64,000 nucleotides of DNA from Thamnaconus septentrionalis (taxonomy: Eukaryota > Chordata > Actinopteri > Tetraodontiformes > Monacanthidae). Made by a program: the position numbers and the translations under genes. The stretch spans positions 15,416,001 to 15,480,000 of the forward strand of contig CM020509.1 of assembly GCA_009823395.1 (NCBI GenBank). Direction: 5' to 3'. Below, one piece after another: positions 13,088-23,187 of the stretch (positions are counted from its first letter, which is position 1; each line of letters begins with the position of its first letter). A model generated the notes under the pieces. That model ran no database searches and was not told the origin of the DNA. It was given only the letters and a program-made list of their open reading frames with translations.

Positions 13088-15645
13088 TGTGACTTCTTTT
13101 GCCGTTGAGTGTCTCAGTGTGGCGTTTTACTGAGAGCGCAAGAAATCGAGTAAGTTAGCGGCGGCACGGAAGAATTCCTCCATATTTTATATAGATTCAT
13201 CTCACGGAACCATTTGGTTAGGGTACCATAAAGAAAGCCTTTCTAAAACTAGAACCAATGCTTGACCACATTGAGCAAACCATATCTCCGCCTCATTCAA
13301 AGGGACCAATCAGATTCCCTGCCCAATGGTGAAAATTTGCAAAACATTCAGACTAACTGACACTATGGCACATTTGCTAAATTCTTGCCAAGGCCAGTAG
13401 TGAGTACAAAGAGAGGCTATGACTCCAATTCAGAGCTACATTATAATGAAGACATTATTCCAGAAAAAGGTGTTTCTTTATGCGGAAGCATAGCAGTCAG
13501 CAAACTGGGAATTATCAAAAAACATGGCAGTAGTAGAAGCATCATGTCTTGAAATTAACTTACATTTCTTTTACTTTACATTGCATTGCACTGTTTAGAT
13601 GATTTCTAACTTTCCTACGTCATCATTTGAATGACTTGCTCTCTTTCAGATTCTCAACAATGACAGAGAGGAATGCAAGAGAACGGCTAGCGGAGGCGTG
13701 ACACATATTATCATTAGCATGCCATAGCGTGGCAGCTGCACACCCACAAATTGCCTCAAAATGCAGAGAAAGGAAATTAAAGGCGCTTGTGCAGGAAGTC
13801 TCTAATATCAAATATGATTAAATGTTGACTGAGCCTGAGTGACATCAACACAACTCATGTCTCTGAAGTTATTGCTTCCTCCAGATGACCTTTCTGTGCT
13901 TGTCAACAGGTGTTCACATCTTGTTGGAAAGGCGATGCTAACCAGGTTAACATTGGAACACTGCTATAAAGAATACTATTCAAAGAGAGACGTTTCTTCA
14001 CTGCTGTTTATTACAACTTCAGTGTGAAGATTCCACCCAGTTCTGATTAAGGTGCCATAGCAGCAGCAGCATCCACGGTAACGTCTTCACAGGGACCATT
14101 GTTTACAACTGGTAGCTTTTCTCACGCTGGTTTTTCCTTATGGCTGTTTTATTCTCCTCAAACCCCTTAAAGCAGCCGCTTTGTTCATTCTTATGGCCTC
14201 ATACTGTTCGAAGAAGCTTGTTGCGTATGAATTCCACCGATATTTCAAGAGCCAAAACATCATCCGGTGGAGTTTATCAAAGTAGATGAGCTGAATTTTA
14301 GGGGTTAAAACCTGAGCAAACAAGCCGCCTGGCAAGGTGGGAAATTTAGACAAGAGGTGCAGCGAAACAAGCATTTTCACGCCGGGCGGGGGGGCCGACG
14401 AGAAGGAGCTGACATTTTAATTGCCTCAAGACAGCAGAGGCTGAAAATAACAGCTATTATTCCTGCTGGGCTACGAGAAGAAACAGAAATCAGGTTTGGA
14501 AAAAAAATAAAAAGGCATATTTGATTTGGGGCTAACTTGCAGTCACAAAAAGGGAGTTGAAATGTAGCTTTTCAACGGGATGGAAGCACAGACATAAGTC
14601 AGTCCAGTATGTGGAAACAGAGTTTTACATAAGCGCGCACACACACGCGTACGCACGTGCGGTTTTAGCGAGTGCTCTGGGACTCCAGAGAGACTCCTCG
14701 GCTGAATCCGGAATTCACTCAATACATGGCGGAAGGGCTAAATGTTAACTGCCTTTCCTTTGCCGGGAAAAAAGGTTCGCTGACAATAGATGGGCCTCGG
14801 AGTTAAATATCAGAAAGGTCAGAATGTGAAAAGGGACTTAGTGAAATGTGAAATGCTGCAGCCCTGACAATTTAGAGCAGTTATATTCGGTTCCTAATCC
14901 TCAGGTGGCCATTTCTCTCTCTTTCTCTCTCTGTCTTTTTCTGAGCGGCCGGATGTGTCTCTGGGCTTGTCTCTCTCGCTCGCCCGTCTCTCTTCTTCCT
15001 CAATCTGTCTCCCCGGCGTCGAGGCCGGCGAACAGCTTGAGGAGGGACACACAGGAGAGAGAGAATGATGGCGAATGCAGCTAAAAGGTTAAGGAGGCTG
15101 TAATCCGGCAGTAAAGGACAGCCAAGACTCACACTGTGCTTCAGCTGCTCCTGAAATTATAAGAAATGAAGAAGGGAGGGAGAGAGAGAGGAAAAAAACA
15201 AAAACAGACAAAGGGCAGCCAAGTTGTCGTTCTGCGTGTCTGCGGCTCGATAATGGAGGGAGGCATTTTTTGAACGGAGACCGCGGGGCCTATGATTGCG
15301 TTGGCAGGCAGTCTCGCACCTCCGCACTTGATCCCTAATGAACCATTTATTCCCAATATTAGGTGAAAAAGAGTGCACTGCACAAACGCAAAAAAAATCT
15401 ATACTCGCCGGGCTTTTTAATCTTCTGCCCGTCAATTGAGTGAGTGCCAGGACACGTGCGGCTACTTACGCAACACGGCTGATTTCAGAGCTTAGCAGGT
15501 ATGATAACTTAATTACTCAAACTGGGAGGGGAAAAGAGAAAATGTTATTTCTGAATGCTAGTTAAAGACCCAATATGGATTTTTTTACACCTGTCAAACA
15601 CCTTTTCCACAGGCATATTTCTGTGTTTATTGGTTGGGCTATATT

Positions 15646-15977
15646 TTTCTTATCCATTTGTTTTTGTTGCTGTGATGTTCACCGTTAGTGATAAACAAAG
15701 ATTTTTTTGGACAATGCGCCGACACCGGGCGTAAATCTAAACTTTGAAAGGCGCTAATGCTACACGGCGACTGGATCGTCCGGCTTGACGACCCCCAGCA
15801 GAAAGCACTTTCAACAACATCTGATCTACAAGCCCGTCAAAAAAGGATCTATCACAGGAACCCATAAACACGTGACACCTTGTTTTTCTTACTCATCCAT
15901 TTGTTTTTGTTGAAAGGCGCTAACGCTGCACGGCGGCTGGATCGTCCGGCTTGACGACCTCCAGCAGAAAGCACTTC
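15646..15977. repeat. Tandem-duplicated repeat block, with copy 2 of the 13-kb segment
   Basis: A unit beginning CCATTTGTTTTTGTTG and continuing with GAAAGGCGCTAA, GGATCGTCCGGCTTGACGAC and CAGCAGAAAGCACTT appears twice, at about 15646-15811 and 15885-15977. The second copy lacks about 75 bp after TTGTTG. The segment shared with 13001-13087 sits between the two copies. The family is not identified. Confidence 0.75.
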
Positions 15978-18900
15978 CAGCCAGCCATTCCTCGGCCCAC
16001 AAGCAACCAGCATCCTTTCTAGCTGTGATGAAGCCACTGTGGATAACTGGCCTTTAAAGAGAGAGGAGAATTAACGAGCGAGCCACTGATAAACTTAATG
16101 AGTGTGGACACCACGGTGGCGCTCGCTGTATTTTACTCTGAAAATAAGGAGAATTTTTCGACTTTTCTCAGGAGGGAAATTGTTTTCCCATTTATCCGCC
16201 ACTGGCCTTGGAAAGTGTTTAGTGAAAGACTGCGGTCACGTCACATGGCTTCTCTGGCTCCTCCAACGCTGCCAGAGCAGGAGGCCTTAAAGCGCGAGCA
16301 GCGGTAATAAATCTAACTGACTGACTTGAATGTCAAAGACAATTTCTGTCATCCCCTTTTTCAAACACTTTTGATAGGCTCTTTATTACATGGCTACGTG
16401 AGATAAATCCCCAACAGGGTTCAGGAGACGTCCCGTCTGGACTGCCAGGATACAAGAGAGGCAACACGAGTGTAAACAGCGTCTGGCTTCTGACATGCGT
16501 GATAAAAAACAAAACAAAACTGTGTTTCCCATAATTATCTTTGAGGGAAGAGTGGCAAGAAAAACCTTCCACATTTCCACATGTATCCACTTTGTCAGTG
16601 CAACAGACATCTAATGAACTTGTGTGAATTCAGGCCAACAAAGTGCAGGGAATTATGCGCTAGCGAGCCGTCCTGCAAACATGTTTTGATGAACTGCAGC
16701 AGGACAAATTGGGCTCCAAATGCAAAGGCAAACCAGTCACAAAAAGTAAAGTGTATTCTATTTAAACGCGGCTCCACAGGCTGAACTGCCTCTTTCCGCT
16801 CCTAGCTTCTCTTTTCTTTTTTTTTTTCCTCGGATAAACAAGGAACAAAACGGCGATATTGACTGTTGGAAGTTGCACGGTGCGGCGGGAGGCCTCTGAA
16901 TGGGGACTTCCTGCTTGGCTCGCGCCTTGCATGTCAAATAAGTGTGCAGACCGGATCTGCCTCGCACTGGGGTCGTCAACTGTCCCCTATTAAAGCGCCC
17001 GCGAGACAGACAGAGCGCGAGGCAATTTTGGAGGAGAAGCTGTGCATCCGCTGGGTTTCTTTAGACAAAAGGAGACAATATTTGTTTCTTTTCTAGCCTC
17101 GCTGAGTTTTTATTCCACCCCCCCCCCCACCGCCCTGTTGCAGTCTGTGTCCGGCACACACACACACACACAATTCCTCAGCAGCGCCAAGGGAGCAGCT
17201 CCTCCCTCCCTGAGGCAGGGTTGAGTCGGCCAACCAACGGGATTAGCACGGTGCGTTACTGTCTGCAGCGGCCCAGACACACAACTCGCCAGGATTGGGG
17301 GCTTTTTTTTTTTTTTTTTTGCAAGTTTTCCTCAGCTCTCCAGCAATCTGGAGGTCACCTGGTACATCGTGGGGGAAGGGGAGGAGGAGCTGGGGGGTCG
17401 TCGTCCTCTCGCGTTTCTTCCGCCGGGGGTTGTTAATCTGCAGGTTTGGCAGGAGACGGCCGGCGGGCGCTGGAACCCGCCCGCCGCCTGTGAGGGCTGC
17501 GCGAGATTGATAGCCGAGCCGTCGTCCACGCCGGGCGGGAACGTACAACGGATTTCACCGCACTTACACTGGTGACGAGACGACGCACGCAAAAAAAAAA
17601 AAGTGTGAGAGTGGAGAGGAAACCAGAGTCAGTCAGTCAGCCGGCGACGGCGGCGGCGTGACGGACTTCAAGGGCGAACTTTAAGGGGCCGTAAAGCAAA
17701 GCGGCTGTGAAAAGCTCGCCATGTGCATCCCGGGTAAACAGGGCCTTCTGTCACCCCCCCCCCCCCCCCACGTAGCCCCGCCTCCATCGGAGAGGCTGCT
17801 GAGATGACGCCTGTTTATGTTTCCCAATCAAAACCACCACACCCCCTATTATAAAGCCAAAGATTGACCTCGTCAAAGTTTATCCCAGCGAAACTGACCC
17901 ACCTGGAGACGAACACTGCTGCTGTGCCCTCTCGCCAAGCCCCGCCCCTCCCTCCACCTCCTCCGTACTCTCACTCTGACTCAGTGAAGGCGCAACAACG
18001 CTACCGCGGCTCTCGCAGCGGATCCGAGGGCCCCCCAGACACACGACCGGATCTCCGCGTGACCTCGCTACCCGGGCCACTGCTCCGTCTTAATTATATT
18101 CCAGTCGGTGTGTTTGCGTGACATTGTTCGCCCGCGCCTCCTCGAACGCTGCGCGACGTGGGAATTAGCCGCACAACACAACACAGCACAACACAAAACG
18201 ACTCCCTCTTCTGTCTCCAGCCGTCTTTTATTTCTTAATGAATCTCTTTGATCTCGAGTCGGGGCGCCGCGTGTTGTCTCAGGGCTTTCCTCCTGTTTAA
18301 CAAAGGAACACGATCCGCTGCTGCTTAGATACCGACACTTTTTGATGATGACAGATTCAGACAGAGGACGGACGATCACGGGCTGCTAATTCACGCCGCC
18401 GACGGCCCAGACAGGCTGCTGGTGCGGTTACGTTTCGTTGCAGGTACGAAACGAGTGACTTTTCCTTTTTAGATTCAGTCAGTCACAGCGTCGACTGTCT
18501 GACTTGAACCTGCCCCCCTTCGTAGATCAAGTTGCCTGCGTGTCTCTATCACTTTAAATACCCCGACGCTGTCAGCTGGTCTGAACTTCTTGCATCATAA
18601 AAAAGGAACGAGAGACGTTTCAAAAGCTCATTTCCGAGGCAGTTTCCTCGCCTCGCTCCACAGGCAACAAAGGTGCTCCACACACCATTAGGGGTCATCG
18701 ACTCCCGTCTCTGTCACCACGGCTCGTCGTCGCATGGCTACAATTAACCGTTCCGTCAGTCAAAGTGGCATTTTCTTTTCCTGAATTTATTCGCTTTTTT
18801 TAAAAAAAAAATGTATTCCCCTTTTGTTGAAGGTCGGTAGAGTTTTCCAGTCCAGGTGCTGCGCAGCGTGTATGACTCTTCTGCTTGGGTTGGCGGTTCG

Positions 18901-19780
18901 GCGGCGTGAAGCTCTGCCGGCGTTCACTCTAACGGAGCAGAGCTTCCGAGAGCCGAGCGTGATTTGAGACCTGTGACGAGCGAGCTGATGAAAGCCTTAA
19001 ACAGATCCCCGATTCACTATGTCGGGGCGGGGAGGGAGGGGGGTGATGGGACTCGAGCGAGACTTTAATTTTGTGTCGGAAACATTTAAGTGGAGTGCGC
19101 TTCAGTAGGTTGCGTCCCACATTGGCTGCGACGGATAAATTATGCTTCATTTGCGCCGCTAATTCAACATAAGCTAAGATTAGAGGAAGCAGGGATTTCC
19201 CCCCCCCCCCGTTTTTTTTTTTTTTCAAGAGCAATTGATATAAGAGAATGTCGAGCGAGACTGAAATTACAACCTCTTATATTTATGCATCGGAGGAGCG
19301 ACGCGACAAATCACCCCATTCTGCACAACAACAACGTGTCACAAAACCAAGCGCATGAAACTTATGATAAATCGTTTTCTCATTACCAATACATAGGGGA
19401 AAAGATAATTGAAAAACAAAAAAATAATAAATAATAAAAAAAAAAATCCAAGTGGAAGAGGGAATATCCCCCAACTGGGACTAATTCAGAGGCATAAGGT
19501 GCCTGGAGGGGCCAGACTGTCTCTCGCTAAATTGCTTTGCCAAATCAGAATGAAGGAGCGGGTGGGCGAGCGGTGAGGCCGGTAGGAGGACGAGGAGGAG
19601 GAGGAGGAGGAGGAGAAGGTCTCTCCTCCCGGTTGGAAAGGGAGAAAATCTTTACTGCGGAGCGCCATCTTCCTCCGGATCAAATCGCCGTCTCGGGGCT
19701 ACGCTGGCGAGCGCTCCACCGCCAGAGGGGCCGACTTGAAAAATAAGCTCTCTGTTGTTGTTGCCGGCGGTGAGGGGGGG

Positions 19781-19781
19781 G

Positions 19782-19823
<42 letters not shown>

Positions 19824-19842
19824 TGAGAGAGAGAGAGAGAGT
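19781..19842. repeat. (GA)n microsatellite
   Basis: A purine run of nearly pure GA has a few interruptions. It is intronic, about 9 kb upstream of exon A2 within the A1-A2 intron. Confidence 0.93.
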
Positions 19843-20254
19843 GGAGGGAGGTTCCTCGGTGGCTGTGTGTTTGGACGCCACGGGGTTGATGGCGCCCGCC
19901 ACACCCCGCTCCAACAACTGTGAATAATACATTATAAGGAGAGATAATAAGGGGCGGGTGGTGGTGGTGGTGGATGGGGGTCTGTGGCGACTGGGCGTAA
20001 ATCTAATCAGCGCTCCGAGAGCTTTCAGACGCCTCCTTACGCCGGGCGTCTTGACAAATGCATCCAATAAGCTGCCGGTGTCTCCTCCGACGCCGCTAAG
20101 ACAGAACTGCGTCCTCCAGGGGCCCAATCATAGACGTTTTATTATCACCCCCCCCCCCCCAATTTACATCTTCCCCAAATTGATTTATTGTTTACTTTCT
20201 TTCTGATTTTAATTCAGCGGAGCACTTCATCATAAAGTTGCAGCTGGTAGCCCC

Positions 20255-20337
20255 GCCGCCGACCCTCCTGCCGAGGCAGCTGGGACTGGTTCCAGCAACC
20301 CAACCCCAGAAGATGGATGGATGGCTGGAGAATTCTT
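20255..20337 (+). mobile_element. Fragment of a dispersed fish repeat with (GGAT)n tail
   Basis: The segment contains GGCAGCTGGGACTGGTTCC followed by CAGCAACCC and AGAAGATGGATGGATGG. From memory this resembles the 3' end of a very common teleost interspersed repeat (consensus-like GCTGGGATAGGCTCCAGC ... ATGGATGGATGG). Only the 3' end is present. The exact family (LINE or SINE) is not established here. Confidence 0.6.
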
Positions 20338-20946
20338 CATCACGTATATGGGTGTCACAATAAAGAAAATCACCTGGCACGGTGGAATCAAATGAAAAAA
20401 AAAAAAAAGCCTGGCTTTGTATTATAAAGCAATGTTAAGTAATGACTCTCCAAATTTTGTTGTGCGTCCGTTTGGACCCTCTTGAATTGTCTGTTTGTGA
20501 TGTGACACACGACTGGTCCCGCACGCTAACAGTCCCCCGGGGGTTTATGGTGGGGGGGGAACAAAAAAAAGAAAAAAAAAAGTTCCTCTTTCTTCTGAAA
20601 ATAGCAGCAACAGCAGTCAACTGCGAAACCTTTTTCTTCTTCTTTTTTGCGTTTTGATGAGTTGTTTTCGATGGGCCGATTCCAATTCGCTGCCACTCGC
20701 CAGAACCACGGCGCCCTCGTCGTCTTGGGGATTTTTATTTATTTATTTTTTTTTTTTGGAAGTAGCACTGGTGCCTCTGAATTAATCCACAGCTGTGTTT
20801 CAGTGCAACAGCTTCACAGTTTGAACATGAAGACTCTACAACAACTTTTTTTTTTAAATATATACATAAGCATGTTTCTTCCCGACAGAGCATCACATCG
20901 ATACCGTCGACTGTTCATCCTCGTTTTCACTCTTCGACACTCCAAA

Positions 20947-21014
20947 CCACACACACCCACACACACCCACACACACCCACACACACACCCACACCCACAC
21001 CCACACACACACAC
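20947..21014. repeat. (CACACC)n-like minisatellite
   Basis: CACACACC/CACACC units alternate and end in pure CA. The repeat is intronic, about 200 bp downstream of exon A1 in the sense of transcription. Confidence 0.9.
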
Positions 21015-21227
21015 ATTCTCACTCCTCCCACTCACGTCGAGGTGCATGTGAATCCATGTGCGTCCCGATTAGCGCTCTGACTCGGGAGATGATGGCTGCC
21101 GACACTCTTCCCCTCCCTTTTTTTTTCCTTTCACACTTTCAACTTCGCCCCTTCCTTCCATTCCACGTCGGCCTTTGTCCTTTTTTTTTCTTCCCCCTCC
21201 CGCTCCTTTTTTTTTCCATTTACATAC

Positions 21228-21287
21228 CTCCTTTCCTACACATTTTCTTGTTGGGTTTCCTGGCACATTCCTTGGATATTCTTTTGA
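21228..21287 (-). CDS. nlgn3: Neuroligin-3 cassette exon A1 (60 nt, splice site A)
   Basis: This is a 60-nt symmetric phase-1 exon with acceptor CATTTTACAG and donor GTATGT. It follows exon 2 (GAG-GAT-G) and encodes a 20-residue insert running V-KRISKECARKPNKKMCRKG, then one base of the next Gly. The basic insert with two cysteines (in KEC and KMC) matches the A1 insert I recall from NLGN3; mammalian versions have Ile where this one has Met before the second Cys. The two cysteines likely form a local disulfide. Joined to A2 it gives ...CRKG-GAHAKKQ; joined directly to the 150-nt exon it also stays in frame. The exon is easy to miss because the open frame around it is short and another frame is longer. 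Upstream intron carries a TGCATG, and the downstream intron starts with A- and G-runs. Confidence 0.93.
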
Positions 21288-21348
21288 CTGTAAAATGAAT
21301 GGAAAAACTACAAAATAACAGCGAGATCTGGGAAAAGATCGCATGTGA

Positions 21349-21354
21349 CATGCA
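21349..21354 (-). promoter_or_regulatory. TGCATG element upstream of exon A1 (candidate Rbfox site)
   Basis: TGCATG on the transcribed strand lies 62-67 nt upstream of the first base of exon A1 (21287). Rbfox sites upstream of a cassette exon usually promote skipping. The motif is seen; binding is inferred. Confidence 0.45.
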
Positions 21355-22364
21355 ACAACTCAGAGTGAGTCAACACCCCCTAATCCCCCCACACCCCACC
21401 GCCCCCGTCACCCTCCTCCTCCTCCTCCTCCACCTCCTCCTCGTCGTCCTTCTCCCACCCACTCCCTCCCAGTCATCGTCATCAACAACAAGAACAACAG
21501 AGGACCTGTGGAGAAACTGGGGGTGTTGCTGCAGAAATATTCCAAAATGATGGAATGAATTTGCTGCATCCTGGGACACAGGAAGCCCATATTCACATGC
21601 ACTTCTATTTAAGACCCAATACAGCCACACAGAAGGCGGAGATTTGAAAGGCCTTTGCCGGTCGCATTGTAAATTGTTAAGGGAAAGCGTTACTTGGCAC
21701 CAGCCGTTTGGTTTCTCTGAAACACTTTCCAGCCATTTTCCTGTGTGGGTCTCCTTAAAATGCAGGAATAATGTGGGGCAATTTAAAAGAAATGATTTTT
21801 TTCCTTCCCTTTTGTCATGGCGGGGCCCGATCTACATTTCGCCTTTTGAACAAGAGCTGCTGAGGGATAAAATGGATAGGCTGGGGGGGATGAGAGTAAA
21901 GGGTCTTACATAGGTCAGGCTGATGCCACAGGCCTCTCATGTACCAGACAGAATATTTCACCAACCCTACAGTTTGAGATCATTCACTTATGAGGCAGGC
22001 TGCTAATTATTAATGGCTAGAATCCCCAGAACAGTCAAGACAGTGAGGGTAGGCAGGTGCACCGAGTATTTCCAATATGCTTCTTTTTTCTTTTTTGGTT
22101 TGACCTTCTTTTTTTTTTTTCTCCTTTTCGTTTGCCGTTAAATCAGTCGTATTAATAATACATCATTTAGTCATCAAAAGAGGAACCTCTAACAGTGGCA
22201 TGGGGGGAAGGGAAGGAGAGTTGATGAAAAGACTAAATGAAAGTTCAAGTCAGGATGGGAGGTTGAGATGATGGACACGGACACTGCATGCACCAGACAA
22301 CAGGTCATGCTCTGCGCAAAGTACAGCGGTGACACGACATTTTCAGAGGAGAGACAGAGCGAGG

Positions 22365-22446
22365 GAGGGAGGCGGAGAGAGCGAGAGAGAGAGAGACAGA
22401 CAGGAAAGAGGAGGAGGAAGAAGGAGAAGAAGAAGAAGAAGAAGAG
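22365..22446 (-). promoter_or_regulatory. CU-rich intronic tract after the exon 2 donor (candidate PTB-binding region)
   Basis: On the transcribed strand this is a pyrimidine run with about six consecutive CUU/UCUU units followed by CUCC blocks, starting 37 nt after the end of exon 2. UCUU-rich tracts are the established binding sites of polypyrimidine-tract-binding proteins, which repress neuronal exons. It could equally be a neutral microsatellite. Confidence 0.4.
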
Positions 22447-22482
22447 CTTCTGGTTTCACCCTGGCCAACCCGTCGCACTCAC

Positions 22483-22939
22483 CATCCTCAGTGGGGACAT
22501 AGATGTTGAGGTACAGACAATCCTCGTGCTGGTCCTGTATGTAGGTGGTGACTATATCCAGGTTGAAGGTGAACCAGATGGGCATCATGATCTCCGGCAC
22601 GGCGTTGTGGATGTTCTGCGGGCAGACGGGGGCGAAGTGGGTGGCGTTCTTGATCCCCGACCAGGACGACGGCGGCTCCGGGGGCATGAAGCGCTTCTCC
22701 CCCACGGGGGAGGCGGCGTAGGGGACCCCCAGGTACTGGTCCACGGGCCCCAGGATCTCGCTGGGCAGGGGCACGCGCACCCCCCGCAGCTTGCCGTACT
22801 GCGTGTTGACGGTGGGGTAGTAGTTTTGCCCGCCGGCGGCCGCCAGGCACCAGCAGACGCTCAGCGCCCACAAGGGGGCGGCGGCGGCGGCGGCGGAACG
22901 GCGGCGCCAGTTCCGACCTCTCCTCGGAGAAAACCACAT
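22483..22939 (-). CDS. nlgn3: Neuroligin-3 first coding exon: signal peptide and start of the esterase-like domain
   Basis: The ATG at 22937-22939 opens 152 codons plus one base before donor GTGAGTGCG. Residues about 1-14 are strongly basic (RRGRN, RRR). Residues 15-36 form an Ala/Leu/Trp-rich hydrophobic core (poly-Ala, [13 protein letters not shown]), a signal peptide probably cut near AAAGG-Q. The mature part starts the cholinesterase-like fold: [48 protein letters not shown] (N-glycosylation sequon at Asn98), VCPQN (Cys106), [21 protein letters not shown] (Cys141). Cys106 and Cys141 correspond to the conserved first disulfide of neuroligins. The start is chosen because MW begins the family's NLGN3 signal peptide as I recall it and no in-frame upstream ATG is present. 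An alternative open frame over the same bases (22488-23033) starts at GTG in a GT repeat and is a shadow. Confidence 0.97.
22876..22899 (-). repeat. GCC trinucleotide run encoding poly-Ala in the signal peptide
   Basis: About seven GCC/CGC units in the coding strand give six consecutive Ala residues (about 16-21) at the start of the signal-peptide core. Such runs commonly vary in length; Ala expansion or contraction would stay in frame. Confidence 0.8.
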
Positions 22940-22993
22940 GGTCGCAGCGAGCCGACGGCCCTTTCCCTATCCCCTCCCCACCCGCCCTCCCTC

Positions 22994-23035
22994 GCACACA
23001 CACACACACGCACACACACACACACACACACACAC
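22994..23035. repeat. (CA)n / (GT)n microsatellite in the predicted 5'UTR
   Basis: A CA run with one CG interruption lies between the upstream ORFs and the neuroligin start codon. In the mRNA it reads as (GU)n. Confidence 0.9.
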
Positions 23036-23047
23036 GGGGCCTCCGGC

Positions 23048-23083
23048 TCAGCCCAGCAGTCCAGCGGCCGGAGGGACGGTCAT
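23048..23083 (-). other. Upstream ORF 2 (11 codons plus stop)
   Basis: An ATG at 23081-23083 reads M-T-V-P-P-A-A-G-L-L-G and stops at TGA 23048-23050. It lies in the predicted 5'UTR, 108 nt before the main ATG, and out of overlap with it. It may reduce initiation at the main start; the peptide itself is not recognised. Confidence 0.55.
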
Positions 23084-23130
23084 CAGCCGCAGCAGGACGG
23101 TTTGCGGGGCAGACGACGGGGAGGTTTTTT

Positions 23131-23187
23131 TCAGCGCGTCTCTGCGTCGGCGACGAGGACCCAGTTCGTCCGTCCCCTCTGACTCAT
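23131..23187 (-). other. Upstream ORF 1 (18 codons plus stop)
   Basis: An ATG at 23185-23187 opens an 18-codon frame ending at TGA 23131-23133, 22 nt after the predicted exon start. The peptide has no recognised function. It is real only if the exon boundary at 23209 is right. Confidence 0.5.

Larger units (their letters stand above)
9427..21227 (-). other. nlgn3 intron between exons A1 and A2
   Basis: This intron of about 11.8 kb has donor GTATGT at 21222-21227 and acceptor CTTCAACAACAG at about 9427-9438. Contents include ATA/ATC-type trinucleotide runs at 10540-10660, a locally duplicated repeat (13001-13087; 15646-15977), (GA)n at 19781-19842, a fish dispersed-repeat fragment at about 20255-20337 and a CACACC array at 20947-21014. 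A CpG-rich patch occupies about 17230-18130. No additional exon is recognised. Confidence 0.8.
21288..22482 (-). other. nlgn3 intron between exon 2 and exon A1
   Basis: This short intron of about 1.2 kb has donor GTGAGTGCG (22474-22482) and acceptor CATTTTACAG (21288-21297). It contains a TGCATG element, a CU-rich tract next to the donor (22365-22446), and a (CTC)n run on the plus strand at about 21414-21445. No coding sequence is seen. Confidence 0.85.

Noticed and set aside
22488..23033. 181-codon minus frame overlapping the neuroligin first exon
   Set aside because: It starts at a GTG inside the (GT)n repeat and reads the neuroligin exon in a wrong frame; the ATG frame at 22939 matches the family.
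22268..23182. 304-codon plus frame, the longest in the window
   Set aside because: It is the antisense shadow of the GC-rich neuroligin exon plus purine and CA repeats; its composition is repeat-driven.
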